Shown here: piece after piece, positions 1 to 10,360 of the stretch
Layout of the letters: every line of letters starts with the position of its first letter
How positions within the stretch are numbered: the first letter of the stretch is position 1
From: Aplectana chamaeleonis
Taxonomy: Eukaryota > Nematoda > Chromadorea > Rhabditida > Cosmocercidae
Assembly: GCA_029168955.1 (NCBI GenBank)
Contig: JAPDOI010000039.1
Location: forward strand, 1,922,001-1,986,000
DNA: 64,000 bases
Direction: 5' to 3'
Notes under the pieces: generated by a model
What the model saw: the letters and a program-made list of their open reading frames with translations, nothing else
What the model was told of the DNA's origin: nothing
Databases searched by the model: none
Position numbers and translations under genes: made by a program

Positions 1-1491
1 CGTTCCGTTTCGCTATAGCAATATCTCAGAGAACACCCAGGATGTTTACTCCTCTCCCATTTCGACCTTTGGTCTTTCAGATACCGGGATTTCATAACAC
101 TGACTCTGCAAACGGTCCGTCTCCGCTCCTCGAATTCTATTCGGTTTTGGGGACTGTCTTCGAGCGAGGCGGTAGCAGGCATCGAGGAGGCACAGAGAGA
201 GGAGAGAACAATAGCGTGAGAGAGCGCGGAGAACCGAGAAATTGAAGGGGAGACGGTCGCTTAAAACGGATTCATATAGAACTAAGAAAGATTAGGAGTG
301 AAATCTCACACTTTTTCCAGGTACAGAGACAGCTTTTAAGTCAGAATTACTACACAAATATACTGGGGATGCTCACGTTCACGTTTCGCCGTTGATAGAG
401 CATTCTTACTCTTTGGGTGGGCAAAATATGCCATAACTACGTCAAGAAGTAACAATTTTCAACTCAGCAGAAAAGATTTTTGAATCAGGACGATGAGAGG
501 AAGGATTAGTGTTTTCAGATTCAAAAAAGTAACCACTCACAAAGATTTGACTCCTTTAGGGAAATAGGCCATAACTAGGTGAAGACTTGAGTTTTTCTCA
601 AGTCTGAACATACAGTCGGAATCTCCTCATCGAGGGGAATCGAATGGTTTTTTCAGGTTCTCAAAAAGTCCACTCCGAACGAAAACGGCGTTTTCGACGC
701 GATTTCGCGTCGCCGACGCGCTTTGGGACAGAAGTTGTGGCCGGTATTGTAGTCCTTAACACCTACTCGACATCTCATAGAAAGATGATCCGGTATTAAG
801 CAAAGCCTCTTTTTCACGCATAATCCAATACACCGTTGCCTGGCTATGTGCCTGCGCTACCAATCACAGTGAAAACATCTCTCGTACAGAATGAATAACT
901 AAGACCTTCCGCTTTCGACTGATCGCTCGAGGGCTTCTTTGCATTGGTGGACCTTTTATAGCCTGTCTATAGCCAAATCTGCTGTTCTGAGAAACAAAAG
1001 GTCTGCGTAGAAAATTTTGTGACCAAAAGAATCACGAGTAGTTTTTTGAACATTTCTTCCATCAGAACCACTCATTTATGTGCTGTATCTATTATTGCGT
1101 TCATACTGCATGAAAAAAGCGTAGCATCTTCGCACACAGACAATCTTCTGTCTGTCCATTGAAAGCATTGCCCCGTATAAATTGGTGAACTGTTTTTTGC
1201 GCTCAATCGGGATCTCCTGTATAATTAAATGTGCTCCTGAATCTTGACGTTGAAAGATTGCTCCGCAATGAGGCGGAAATGAACGAAATAATATGGGAAC
1301 GCGACGAGCAGAAGAAAGGCCGCCTTTTTGTGACTGTCTAGTGGGGTAACGACTGTTGAGCTGTTCTCACTCGTGAATGGAATAAAACTATTTCCGGGCA
1401 TCTGGTCTCCACGGTCGTTTATCACCACAGTCGTAACTTGCCATGGGTAGGAGTCCCCCCCCCTTCCCCCGCGAAGCTCCAAAGGATTATT
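1..1491. other. Non-coding stretch, no recognised gene
   Basis: I see no coding exon or element boundary here. A perfect 8-bp stem-loop (GACTTGAG, T-rich loop, CTCAAGTC) lies at about 584-604. A C-rich tract lies at about 1454-1470, just before the giant inverted repeat begins. Confidence 0.6.
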
Positions 1492-2162
1492 CCTGAAAGT
1501 TTAGGTTCCTGGCAAGAGTAAAGATTTGGCATGGCCATTTTTTCGAAAAATTAGAAATATACTCAGTTAAAAGGGGAAGGCAAAGAAGAATGAAAAAAGG
1601 TTTTGAAATATTCCTGAGAACTATTGGGCGTAGAATAATTTGATTCAGGGAAATGTAGTGAAGTAGTTGAAAGTATGATTTCGCAGTCGAGTTTGAACCA
1701 ACTATTGATAAGAGTTGTGCAAGACGAGAGATCCCATTGTATGAGCTTATCCGTAGAACATATCAAAGCAAAATCACGCGTGATAAGGCAAGCAATGAAA
1801 GCTCGTTCGGGAGCTGGAATGCCACGGTCTTCACGTATTAGGTGAAGTAAAATCAACTGTTTGTTCCATATCATGGGTGACTTTGCTTTGATATGTTCTA
1901 CGGATAAGCTCATACAATGCGATCTCTCGTTTTGCACAACTCTTATCAGTGGCTGGTTCAATCTCGACTGCCAAATCATACTTTCAACTATTTCACTACA
2001 TTTCCCTGAATCGAATTATTCTACGCCAAATTGTTCTCAGGAATATTTCAAAACCTTCTTTCATTTTTCTTTACCTTCCCCTCTTCACTGAGTATATTTC
2101 CAATTTTTCGAAAAAATGGTCATGCCAAATCTTTACTTTTGCCAGGAACCTAAATTTTCAGG
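1492..2162. mobile_element. Palindromic MITE, family P copy 1
   Basis: The element is an almost complete palindrome. It starts CCTGAAAGTTTAGGTTCCTG and ends with the reverse complement of that motif, and the two halves pair along about 280 bp around a short centre near 1800-1860. Related copies are at 10361-10987 and 19781-20324. Reading frames in it are by-products of the palindrome. Confidence 0.8.
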
Positions 2163-2224
2163 ACTTCATTTATTTTTCCTAAAGGTTTCCTTTCTAACAT
2201 GATTCATGCCTGGTGGTGTTAATT

Positions 2225-2500
2225 CAAAATAGACCCACTGATGACCTGCCTCCCCCCTTCTATGACGTCCTGCGCACTCCAACTGATGGCCTGCACACTC
2301 CCATCAATGCCCTGTACACTTTCTATGACGTCCTGCACATTCCCACTAATGTCGTGCACCCTCTCACTGATGTCCTTCACCTTTTCAATAAGGTGATGCA
2401 CACTCCCACTAAAGTGCTGCAAACTCCCACTGATGTCCTGCACACTCCCACTGATCTCCTGCACACTTTCTACGGCGTTCTGCGCAAACACATTTGGGTC
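2225..2500 (-). repeat. 21/42-bp minisatellite, left arm, inverted
   Basis: Degenerate 21-bp units read as GTGTGCAGGACATCAGTGGG on the minus strand. This is the orientation opposite to the arrays at 4425-5185, 5490-5683 and 8968-10290. It forms part of the left arm of the giant palindrome. Its length is a multiple of three, so long spurious frames appear on both strands. Confidence 0.8.
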
Positions 2501-2662
2501 AGAAGCACGCTCCTGCCGATCATTTTTTTCCGCAGGGCTATCGTAACCCGCCTTTGGAAAAATTTCAAGTGTCAGCTTGGATGTGAGCACATCGTAGTAG
2601 CCAACAATCATGTTTGCACAATTTCGACCTCCTAAGCCAGTTCCCAGTAGCTTCTCAAAGAG

Positions 2663-2712
2663 AGCGGTGTGTGAATGAATGCATACCGCTCCTCTGTCTT
2701 TTTATACCCCGC
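2663..2712 (-). promoter_or_regulatory. TATA-like box plus hairpin module, left arm
   Basis: On the minus strand a TATAAAA match (plus-strand 2700-2706) precedes a hairpin with stem GCGGTGTG/CATACCGC and a loop rich in ATTCATTC. The same arrangement is mirrored in the right arm at 5281-5330. A related module is at 55913-55960. Promoter function is inference; no transcript evidence is available. Confidence 0.4.
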
Positions 2713-2810
2713 ATGTTATGAGCGTGTGTTATCGTTTGTTAATTTTTTGTTCGTTTTGTTCGAGAATGGTTACGGTAGCCCTGCGGAAAAAAATGATCGG
2801 CACGGCTGTG

Positions 2811-2958
2811 ATTGTATGAATGAAAAAAATCCAGAAGAGACCTTGCGTTCCCTATCGCAAGTTGGCGCAAACTCGGTGCCACATGCTATAACATAGGTGC
2901 ACCGAGTTTGCGCCAACCTTCAACAGTGAACGCAAAGTCTTTTCCGGATCCACGTCGA
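2811..2958. repeat. Small inverted-repeat insertion in the left arm only
   Basis: Arms around GTTGGCGCAAACTCGGTG and its complement (roughly 2855-2878 and 2896-2920, with flanking matches out to 2840 and 2941) surround a loop of about 20 nt. The equivalent spot on the right arm (near 5185) lacks it, so it is probably a later insertion into the left arm. Confidence 0.55.
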
Positions 2959-3075
2959 CGTTATTTGCGTCCCGCACAAGTTCTACGGCGTCCGGCGCAC
3001 TCCCACTTGGGTCCCACACACGTTCTACGGCGTCTGGCGCACTCCTTCTGGGGTACCGCACACTATCTACGGCTT
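2959..3075 (-). repeat. Short minisatellite block, left arm
   Basis: About three units related to the 42-bp repeat (GCCGTAGAA... on the minus strand). The right-arm counterpart at 4425-5185 has about 18 units, so the repeat expanded on one side only. Confidence 0.7.
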
Positions 3076-3671
3076 TCTGTGGCGAACTTGCGAGTCACAC
3101 CGTGCGGCAATTCAAAAAGTACTTCTGAGATCCCGCCGTATTGATAGAAGCGTTGCCCCGTCTCAGAAAGCGTCCAATCCTGAGCAAAAGCCAATCAGTA
3201 ACGGTGTTTATTTCATTAGTTCATTTTTACGAATGAGTAAGCGTCGGATGGTTTATAACAACATGTTTACGTGTTTTTGTCTTGCTTGACCCTCAATTTT
3301 GAGGTCCCGCAAAAATTGAGCTACCAACTTCAAATTTTGTCAGGAGCTGGCGGCAATCATAACAAACTCCCTGGCCAAAAATGAGCTTTCTAGCTGAACT
3401 ATAAGTGTTCCAACAGGATCGTGTACGCCAACTGAAAAAAAGGGTGATGAACCCTTTTACCGACCAAAATGACGTGGTTCTGACAATTTTTCTCAAATCT
3501 CAGGTAATTATTCGGGACCATTTTTTGAACAGTTATTGAGCTTCCTAAAGTATATTCAATGTGAAAAGAACGGTCTTCCTACGTTAACTCTGGACCCTGA
3601 TATTGAGATCAGGGGGTTGCGCGATGTCGAATCAAAGCCAGATCTGATGAGCGCTTCGCGCTCACCACAAT
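3076..3671. repeat. Left unique arm of inner palindrome
   Basis: The sequence pairs in reverse complement with 3859-4400, including ATTTCATTAGTTCATTTTTA near 3209 and the GAGCGCTTCGCGCTCACC segment next to the centre. Divergence between the arms is visible but modest. No gene is recognised. Confidence 0.75.
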
Positions 3672-3692
3672 TCTGCCAAACACTTCTCTCTT

Positions 3693-3858
3693 TTAAAGGC
3701 AATGTTCACGATAATCTTCGATTTTGGGATTAATAGCTAAATCGATTGTTTGGCCCCCGGGTAGACATAAATGACGAAGGAATCAAGAAAAAAAGCACTA
3801 GAAGGTCACGAAATTCTTTGCTCTCACAGGAACTGATCGTTGTGACATCTTTTGTGGA
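3693..3858 (+). mobile_element. Truncated TTAAAGGCAGTG-family MITE at the palindrome centre
   Basis: It begins TTAAAGGCAATGTTCACGAT, the end motif shared by about ten elements in the window. The interior matches the end region of the copy at 47420-47907 in reverse orientation. Only one end is present. It lies at the symmetry axis of the giant palindrome. Confidence 0.75.
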
Positions 3859-4424
3859 TTGTGGTGAGCGCGAAGCGCTCACCAGATTTGGCTTTGATTC
3901 GCCATCGCGCAACCCCGTAATCTCAAGTTCAGGGTCCAGAGTAAACGTAGGAAGACCGTTCTTATTGCATTCAATATACTTTAGAAAGGTGAATAACTGT
4001 TCAAAAAATGGTTACCTGAGATTCGAGAAAAAGTGTCAAAACCACGTCATTTTGGTCGAAAAAATGTTCATCTCCTTTCTTTTCAGTTGGCGTTCACGAT
4101 CTTGTTGGAACACTTATCGTTGAGCTAGAGAGCTCATTTTTGGCCCGGTAGCTGGTTTTGTTTGCACCTAGCTCCTGTCAAAATTTGAAGTTGGTAGCTC
4201 AATTTTTGTGGAACCTCAAAATTGAGGGTCAGGAAAGTCAAAAACACGTAAACATGTTATTATAAACCATCCGACGTTTACTTATTCGTAAAAATGAACT
4301 AATGAAATAAACACCGTTACTGATTGGCTTTTGCTCAGGATTGGACGCTCCCTGAAACGGGGAAACGCTTCAATCAATACGGCGGAATCTCGGAAAAACT
4401 TTTTGGAACGCCGCACGGTGTGGC
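3859..4424. repeat. Right unique arm of inner palindrome
   Basis: This is the reverse-complement partner of 3076-3671. The match begins directly after the central MITE with GTGGTGAGCGCGAAGCGCTC and continues through the segment near 4260-4400. Confidence 0.75.
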
Positions 4425-5185
4425 TCAGGAGTGCGCCACAGAACGCAATAGATAGTGTGCGGGACCCCAGCAGGAGTGCGAAAGACGCCGTAGGACGTGT
4501 GTGGAACCAAAGTAGGAAAGCGCCGAACGCCGTAGAAAGTGTGCGGGACCCAAATGGGTGTGCACAGAACGCCGTAGAAAAATTTTGGGACCCAAATGGG
4601 TGTGCGCAGAACGCCGTAGAAAGTGTGCGGGACCCAAGTGGGAGTGCGCCGGACGCCGTAGAAAGTGTGCGGGACCCAAGTGGGAGTGCGCCGAACGCCG
4701 TATGAAGTGTGCGGGACCCAAATGGGTGTGCGCAGAACGCCCTAGAAAGTGCGTGGAACCCAAATGAGAGTGCGCCGGACGCCGTAGAAAGTGTGCAGGA
4801 CCCACGTGGGAGTGCGCCGGACCCCGTAGAAAGTGTGCGGGACCCAAATGGGTGTGCGCAGAACGCCGTAGTAAGTGTGTGGGACCCAAATGAGAGTACG
4901 CCGGACGCCGTAGAAAGTGTGCGGGACCCAAATGAGAGTGCGCCGGACGCCGTAGAAAGTGTGCGGGACCCACGTGGGAGTGCGCCGGACGCCGTAGAAA
5001 GTGTGCGGGACCCAAATGAGAGTGCGCCGGACGCCGTAGAAAGTGTGCGGGACCCACGTGGGAGTGCGCCGGACGCCGTAGAAAGTGTGCGGGACCCAAA
5101 TGGGCGTGCGCAGAACGCCGTAGAAAGTAATCGGTGACAAAGTGAAAGTGCGCAAGACGCCGTAGAAAGTGTGCGGGACCTAAAT
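4425..5185 (+). repeat. 42-bp minisatellite array, right arm
   Basis: About 18 tandem units of 42 bp, each made of two related 21-bp halves (GCCGTAGAAAGTGTGCGGGA and CCCAAATGGGTGTGCGCAGA). Because 42 is a multiple of three, every frame stays open and gives 14-residue repeat peptides (for example AVESVRDPSGSAPD). The most economical reading is satellite, not protein, since several frames on both strands are equally open and start codons are arbitrary. Confidence 0.85.
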
Positions 5186-5280
5186 AGAAGCACGCCCATG
5201 CCGATCATTTTTTCCGCAGGGCTACCGTAACCATTCTTGAACAAAACATGATAACGAACGATAACACACGCTCATAACAT

Positions 5281-5330
5281 GCGGGGTATAAAAGGGCAGA
5301 GGAGCGGTATGCATTCATTCACACACCGTT
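5281..5330 (+). promoter_or_regulatory. TATA box plus hairpin module, right arm
   Basis: GGGGTATAAAAGG (TATAAAA at 5287-5293) is followed about 12 nt later by CGGTATG, a CATTCATTC loop and CACACCG, a weak hairpin. The module mirrors 2663-2712, so the two would drive transcription from each arm in opposite directions, away from the palindrome centre. Function is not shown. Confidence 0.4.
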
Positions 5331-5489
5331 CTCTTCGAGAAGCCGCCGGGAAGTGTCTGAGGAGGTCGAAATTGTGCAAACACGTTTGTTGGCTATTACG
5401 ATGTGCTCATATCCAAGCTGACACTCAGAAAATTTTTGAAGGAGGGTTACGGTAGCCCTGCGGAAAAATGATCGACATGAGCGTGCTTG

Positions 5490-5683
5490 TGACCCAAATG
5501 GGTGTGCGCAGAACGCCGTAGAAAGTGTGTGGGACCCAAATGAGATTGCGTTGGACACCGTAGAAAGTGCCGGACCCAAATGGGTGTGCGCAGAACGCCG
5601 TAGAAAGTGTGCAGGACATCAGTGGGAGTGTGCAAGATGTAACAGAATGTGCGCAGGACATTAGTGGGAGTGTACAGCACCTC
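5490..5683 (+). repeat. Minisatellite segment upstream of the RTE insertion
   Basis: Units change gradually from the CCCAAATGGG type to the CAGGACATYAGTGGGAGTGT type. The segment ends with GTACAGCACCTC at 5672-5683, the 5' copy of the target duplication of the RTE element. It is continuous with the array that resumes at 8968. Confidence 0.8.
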
Positions 5684-8600
5684 GGGGGGTGTGTATACAA
5701 GTCTGTTGGTACCTGCTCGTTGGTGCCCCTGCTTCTACTGAACCCAGCAGACGTTTGAGTGTACACAGAGAACGTTCGAGCGATATAGCGTGCACAACTA
5801 TATCGCGAAAGTATCCCGCACATTGCATAAAGGTGTCGCCGTCCGGCACACCAAGGCCTCTGGTCTATAACACCTTAGGATCCGTACCTAGGAAGTTCAT
5901 GGAGTCTTTGGTCACAAGCCACAGTTTCGCCACCCTGAACTGTCGATCGCTGTCGAGTGATATCCAAAAAACTGCGCTATCCAGACTTCTGAGCTATTTC
6001 CATGCACCGTTTGCTGCTTTACAGGAAACCCGCCTCAAGGATAGACCCGTCATCAGCGTCGGAGAGTACACCATCTACTGCGGTAACGCTGACGATAGGA
6101 GAGTGGGAGGCTGTGCAATAGCTGTAAGGAAGGATTTCAATGGTATGGTCAAGGAGTTCGGCTCAACGTCGTGTCGGAATGCATTCGTACGACTGCGGGA
6201 TCACAGAGGATTCAATCTGTGGATAGTGAGTGCTCATTCGCCCACTGAAACCGCCGAAGACAATTCGAAGGATGCGTTTTATGAAGAACTAAATACGTTG
6301 CTGGCCAGGATACCTTGTCAACATGCTGTTGTCGTGGGGATTGACGCAAATGCGAAGATGGGACTTGATCAGTAATCCGAAGTACTCGGTAAATGGTTCT
6401 ACCCAGTGAGCAAACATCGGACAATGGCTACCGCCTTGTCGACTTTTGTGAACGCAGTGGTCTGATTATTGCATCGACATTCAAGAGGAATCATCGCCGC
6501 CATCAGCTTACGTGGCAGGGACCAACCCAGCTATCTCCAGAAGAGCAGCGGAAGCGGAAGATGACAACTTTGAAACTACAGCTTGACTATGTCCTGACGA
6601 GGAATATTCCAGTATCGGACATTCGAAGATCTAGAGCTGTGTGGGATGTCGCATTCGATTCGGATCACCGTCCTGTTCTGTTGAACTTCACTGCGAGGAT
6701 TCATAAGAGGAAGCGAGGGGCTCAGCCTCTCCAGAGGATTGACATGACAAGTCTCAGAGATGAAGAGTGCAAAAGGAATTTTCGACAACGCGTTTCTATT
6801 CACATCGGAGTACGGACTAAGAAGAAACTTTGCGACGCGGATTCTTTTGTCAAGTGCATCCAGGACGCTTCGAAAGAGGCACTCCCGGTTGTACAGCCTA
6901 AGAAGAAGTTCGCCTACGTCTCAGAAGAAAAAACTTCTACCTACAACAGAGTATGTGCTCTCCGAACTGCAGGAAACTTCGTGGAGGAGAAGCGTCTGAG
7001 GAGGAAGTTGCATCGGCAGATTCAAAGTGACCGCGAGCGAGAGTGGACGTCTAGAGCTAAGGAGTTCGAGAAGGCTTGGGAAGAGAAGAATCCGAGGAAA
7101 GCCTACACGTTGCTGTGACAGTATAGCGGGAAGATGAAGAGATGTTCTCCTGTCTTGAACACTATCAATGGAGTTGCAGTTGGTGATGCGAAGCTGCCAA
7201 TATGGAAGGATTACTTCAGTTCACTACTGAATCGTCCAGCGCCATCAGTACCTGAGCTCCCGCATGTTCAGAGAGCACATTACGATGTCAGTGAGGAACC
7301 GCCGACTGAGTCTGAAGTTTTGGATTGTGTCTGGAAAATGAAGAATGGAAAGGCAGGTGGAGATGACAACATCACTGCTGAAATGCTGAAAGCTCTTCCT
7401 CCGTCTGGGATTCGTGAAATGACCAACACCATCCGTGCTATATAGATGAGCGAAAGGATACCCGATTCGTGGAGACATGCGATCATCGTACCTCTTCACA
7501 AGAAGCTATCCGTCACGGATCCTAAGAACTACAGAGGAATCTCTCTACTTCGTGTCATGTACAAGGTTTTAGAACGTATCATTCTCGAGCGACTTATCAA
7601 ACATCGTGAAAGAACGACCAGAGATGAGCAAGCCGGTTTTCGACCTGGAAGATCGACCATCGACCAAGTGTTCGTCGTGAGAAGAGTAATTGAATCGTGG
7701 CAGCGGTATTCGAAGCCATTACTGCTTGCTTTTTTGAACTTTGAAGCCGCGTTCGACTCTCCTCATCGTGATCGATTGCTCAGTGCTCTGCGAGCAGATG
7801 GAGTCCCGGAAAAGTATGTTCGGTTAATCGAGGACATGAACAAAGGAACAACAGCAGCAGTTCGTACACCTCTCGGATTTACGTCAGCTTTCGAGGTGAA
7901 AACAGGAGTAAGGCAAGGAGCCGTTGCAGGACCTTTTCTTTTCAACTTCGCCGTTGATGACATCATGCGTAGAGTTGCAGAACAGTTTCCTGCGGATGTG
8001 ATCCTAACACCATCAGGACGCTCCCTTGTCGACCTGGAGTACGCCGACGACATCGTGTTATTCGCTGAAAACAACGCAAAACTGCAAAGGATTGTGAACC
8101 TCGTTTCGAAGTATGCCGCAGCCTATAGACTTCGTCTTCGTCCCGACAAATGCAAGCAGATGTGGGTCTCTCAGAGGCCTTCAACGGGAGTTTGTGTGGA
8201 CGGACAACGTATCGAACTGGTGGACGATTTCTGTTATTTGGGCTGTTTGCTGAAGAACGATGGTAGTTATGCAGCGGATATTCGACAACGATGTGCGAAA
8301 GCTACGTCTGCATTTAATTCTCTGACCAAGTGTTTGTGGTCTACCACCATCGCGAAGGAAGTCAAGTTGCGCGTCTACCTATCCGCTATTCGCCCTATCA
8401 TGATGTACGGATCGGAGACGTGGGCAGCACCGAAGACGCAGATGGAAAGGTTGGATTGCACGGAGAGGAAGCTTTTTAGGCGTTTGCTTGGATATTTCTG
8501 GCCGCGTGTATGCCATAACGAAGACCTTTACAAGGAAATCGACGCAGTACATCAACGCTTGACACGAGGGAGGTGCCAGCATCTCCTAACGCCATCTCAA

Positions 8601-8967
8601 GCAGCAATGGAAAGTCGACTTCGACTGCTCGGGCATATACTAAGAAGAACGCCGGATCGTCTTGTTCAACACGCTTTAAGAATGCTTCCAAATCCTGTCT
8701 GGAAACGGCCACCTGGGCGTAGGCGAAAGTTCTGGACGGATGTGGTTAAAGAGGATTTGAAGTCACTCGGCATCGAAAGACAGTTCAGGCGCGTTGTTTC
8801 GTTTCGCAGAGAATGGAATAGTGACAGCTGGATGGAATGTGTTCAAATTGTGGCTGAAGACCGTGAAAAATGGACACGGCTGACTACTAGGACGGCACAC
8901 CTCGGTGAAGATGCGGAATGACCGCGCCAGGCGAAAGCCAACCGACTAAGTCAAGTAAGTAAGTCAA
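5684..8967 (+). mobile_element. RTE-clade non-LTR retrotransposon, near full length (about 3.28 kb)
   Basis: A 12-bp direct repeat, GTACAGCACCTC, flanks the element at 5672-5683 and 8968-8979. The length agrees with the roughly 3.3 kb of nematode RTE-1-type elements. The 3' untranslated part after the stop at 8921 is only about 46 nt and ends in AAGT-rich repeats, as is usual for RTE elements. The element inserted into the 21-bp minisatellite of the right arm. It is inactive by several mutations (see coding entry) and therefore not recent, though the target duplication is still exact. Confidence 0.88.
5899..8921 (+). pseudogene. RTE endonuclease-reverse transcriptase, broken
   Basis: The protein would combine an APE-type endonuclease with a reverse transcriptase, which nick target DNA and copy the element RNA into the genome. 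The likely start is ATG 5899. The endonuclease shows TLN (residue 14), LQETR (catalytic Glu about 43), a VVVGIDANA motif and SDHRPV (about 6660-6677). The reverse transcriptase shows GVRQGAVAGPFLF and YADD (8040-8051). The C-terminus has the MYGSETW segment typical of RTE proteins. Breaks seen: stop TAA at 6373, a frame change near 6400, stop TGA at 7116 and stop TAG at 7443. The normally catalytic Asp in the AFLDFEAAFDSP motif reads Asn (AAC, 7737-7739). It is a dead copy, and the family assignment is firm. Confidence 0.88.
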
Positions 8968-10290
8968 GTACAGCACCTCATAGAAAGTGTGTAGGACATC
9001 AGTGGAAGGGTGCAGGACATTAGTAGGAGTGTGCAGGACATTAGTGGGAGTGTGCAGCACCTCATAGAAAGTGTGTAGGACATCAGTGGAAGGGTGCAGG
9101 ACATTAGTGGGAGTGTGCAGGACATTAGTGGGAGTGTGCAGCACCTCATATAAAGTGTGTAGGACATCAGTGGAAGGGTGCAGGACATTAGTGGGAGTGT
9201 GCAGGACATTAGTGGGAGTGTGCAGCACCTCATATAAAGTGTGTAGGACATCAGTGGAAGGGTGCAGGACATTAGTGGGAGTGTGCAGGACATTACAAGG
9301 GAGTGTGCAGCACCTCATAAAAGTGTGTAGGACATCTGTGGAACGGTGCAGGACATTAGTGGGAGTGTGCAGGACATTAGTGGGAGTGTGCAGCACCTCA
9401 TATAAAGTGTGTAGGACATCAGTGGAAGGGTGCAGGACATTAGTGGGAGTGTGCAGCACCTCATAAAAGTGTGTAGGACATCTGTGGAACGGTGCAGGAC
9501 ATTAGTGGGAGTGTGCAGGACATTAGTGGGAGTGTGCAGCACCTCATATAAAGTGCGTAGGACATCAGTGGAAGGGTGCAGGACATTAGTGGGAGTGTGC
9601 AGGACATTACAAGGGAGTGTGCAGCACCTCATAAAAGTGTGTAGGACATCTGTGGAACGGTGCAGGACATTAGTGGGAGTGTGCAGGACAATAGTGGGAG
9701 TGTGCAGCACCTCATATAAAGTGTGTAGGACATCAGTGGAAGGGTGCAGGACATTAGTGGGAGTGTGCAGGACATTACAAGGGAGTGTGCAGCACCTCAT
9801 AAAAGTGTGTAGGACATCTGTGGAACGGTGCAGGACATTAGTGGGAGTGTGCAGGACATTAGTGGGAGTGTGCAGCACCTCATATAAAGTGTGTAGGACA
9901 TCAGTGGAAGGGTGCAGGACATTAGTGGGAGTGTGCAGGACATTAGTGGGAGTGTGCAGCACCTCATAGAAAGTGTGTAGGACATCAGTGGAAGGTTGCA
10001 GGACATTAGTGGGAGTGTGCAGCACCTCATAGAAAGTGTGTAGGACATCAGTGGAGGGGCTGCAGGACATTAGTGCGAGTGTGCAGGACATTAGTGGGAG
10101 TGTGCAGCACCTCATAGAAAGTGTGCAGGACATCAGTGGAAGGGTGCAGGACATCATAGAAAGTGTGCAGGACATCAGAGAGAGTGTGCAGGACATCAGT
10201 GGGCGTGTGCAGGACGTCAAAGAAAGTGTGCAGGCCATCAGTCGGAGTGCGCAGGACGTCATAGAGGGGGGGGGAGGACATCAGTGGGTT
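8968..10290 (+). repeat. 21/42/63-bp minisatellite array downstream of RTE
   Basis: Long run of GTGTGCAGGACATTAGTGGG-type 21-bp units, regularly interleaved with CAGCACCTCATAGAAAGTGT and AGGACATCAGTGGAAGGG variants, so higher-order units of four or five monomers recur. It starts with the 3' target duplication of the RTE element and pairs in reverse complement with 2225-2500. All frames are open for hundreds of bases because of the 21-bp period. No protein is inferred. Confidence 0.88.
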
Positions 10291-10360
10291 TACTTTCATC
10301 TAACACCACCAGGCATAAATCATGTTAGAAAGGAAACCTTTAGGAAAAATAAATGAAAAT

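Noticed and set aside
4282..5244. Repetitive protein of about 320 codons (minus) and overlapping plus frames
   Set aside because: All frames on both strands stay open because the minisatellite period (42 bp) is a multiple of three. No frame shows independent coding features.
9315..10262. 315-codon Leu/Cys/Thr-rich repeat protein (minus)
   Set aside because: Artefact of the 21-bp minisatellite; the plus strand is open over the same bases.
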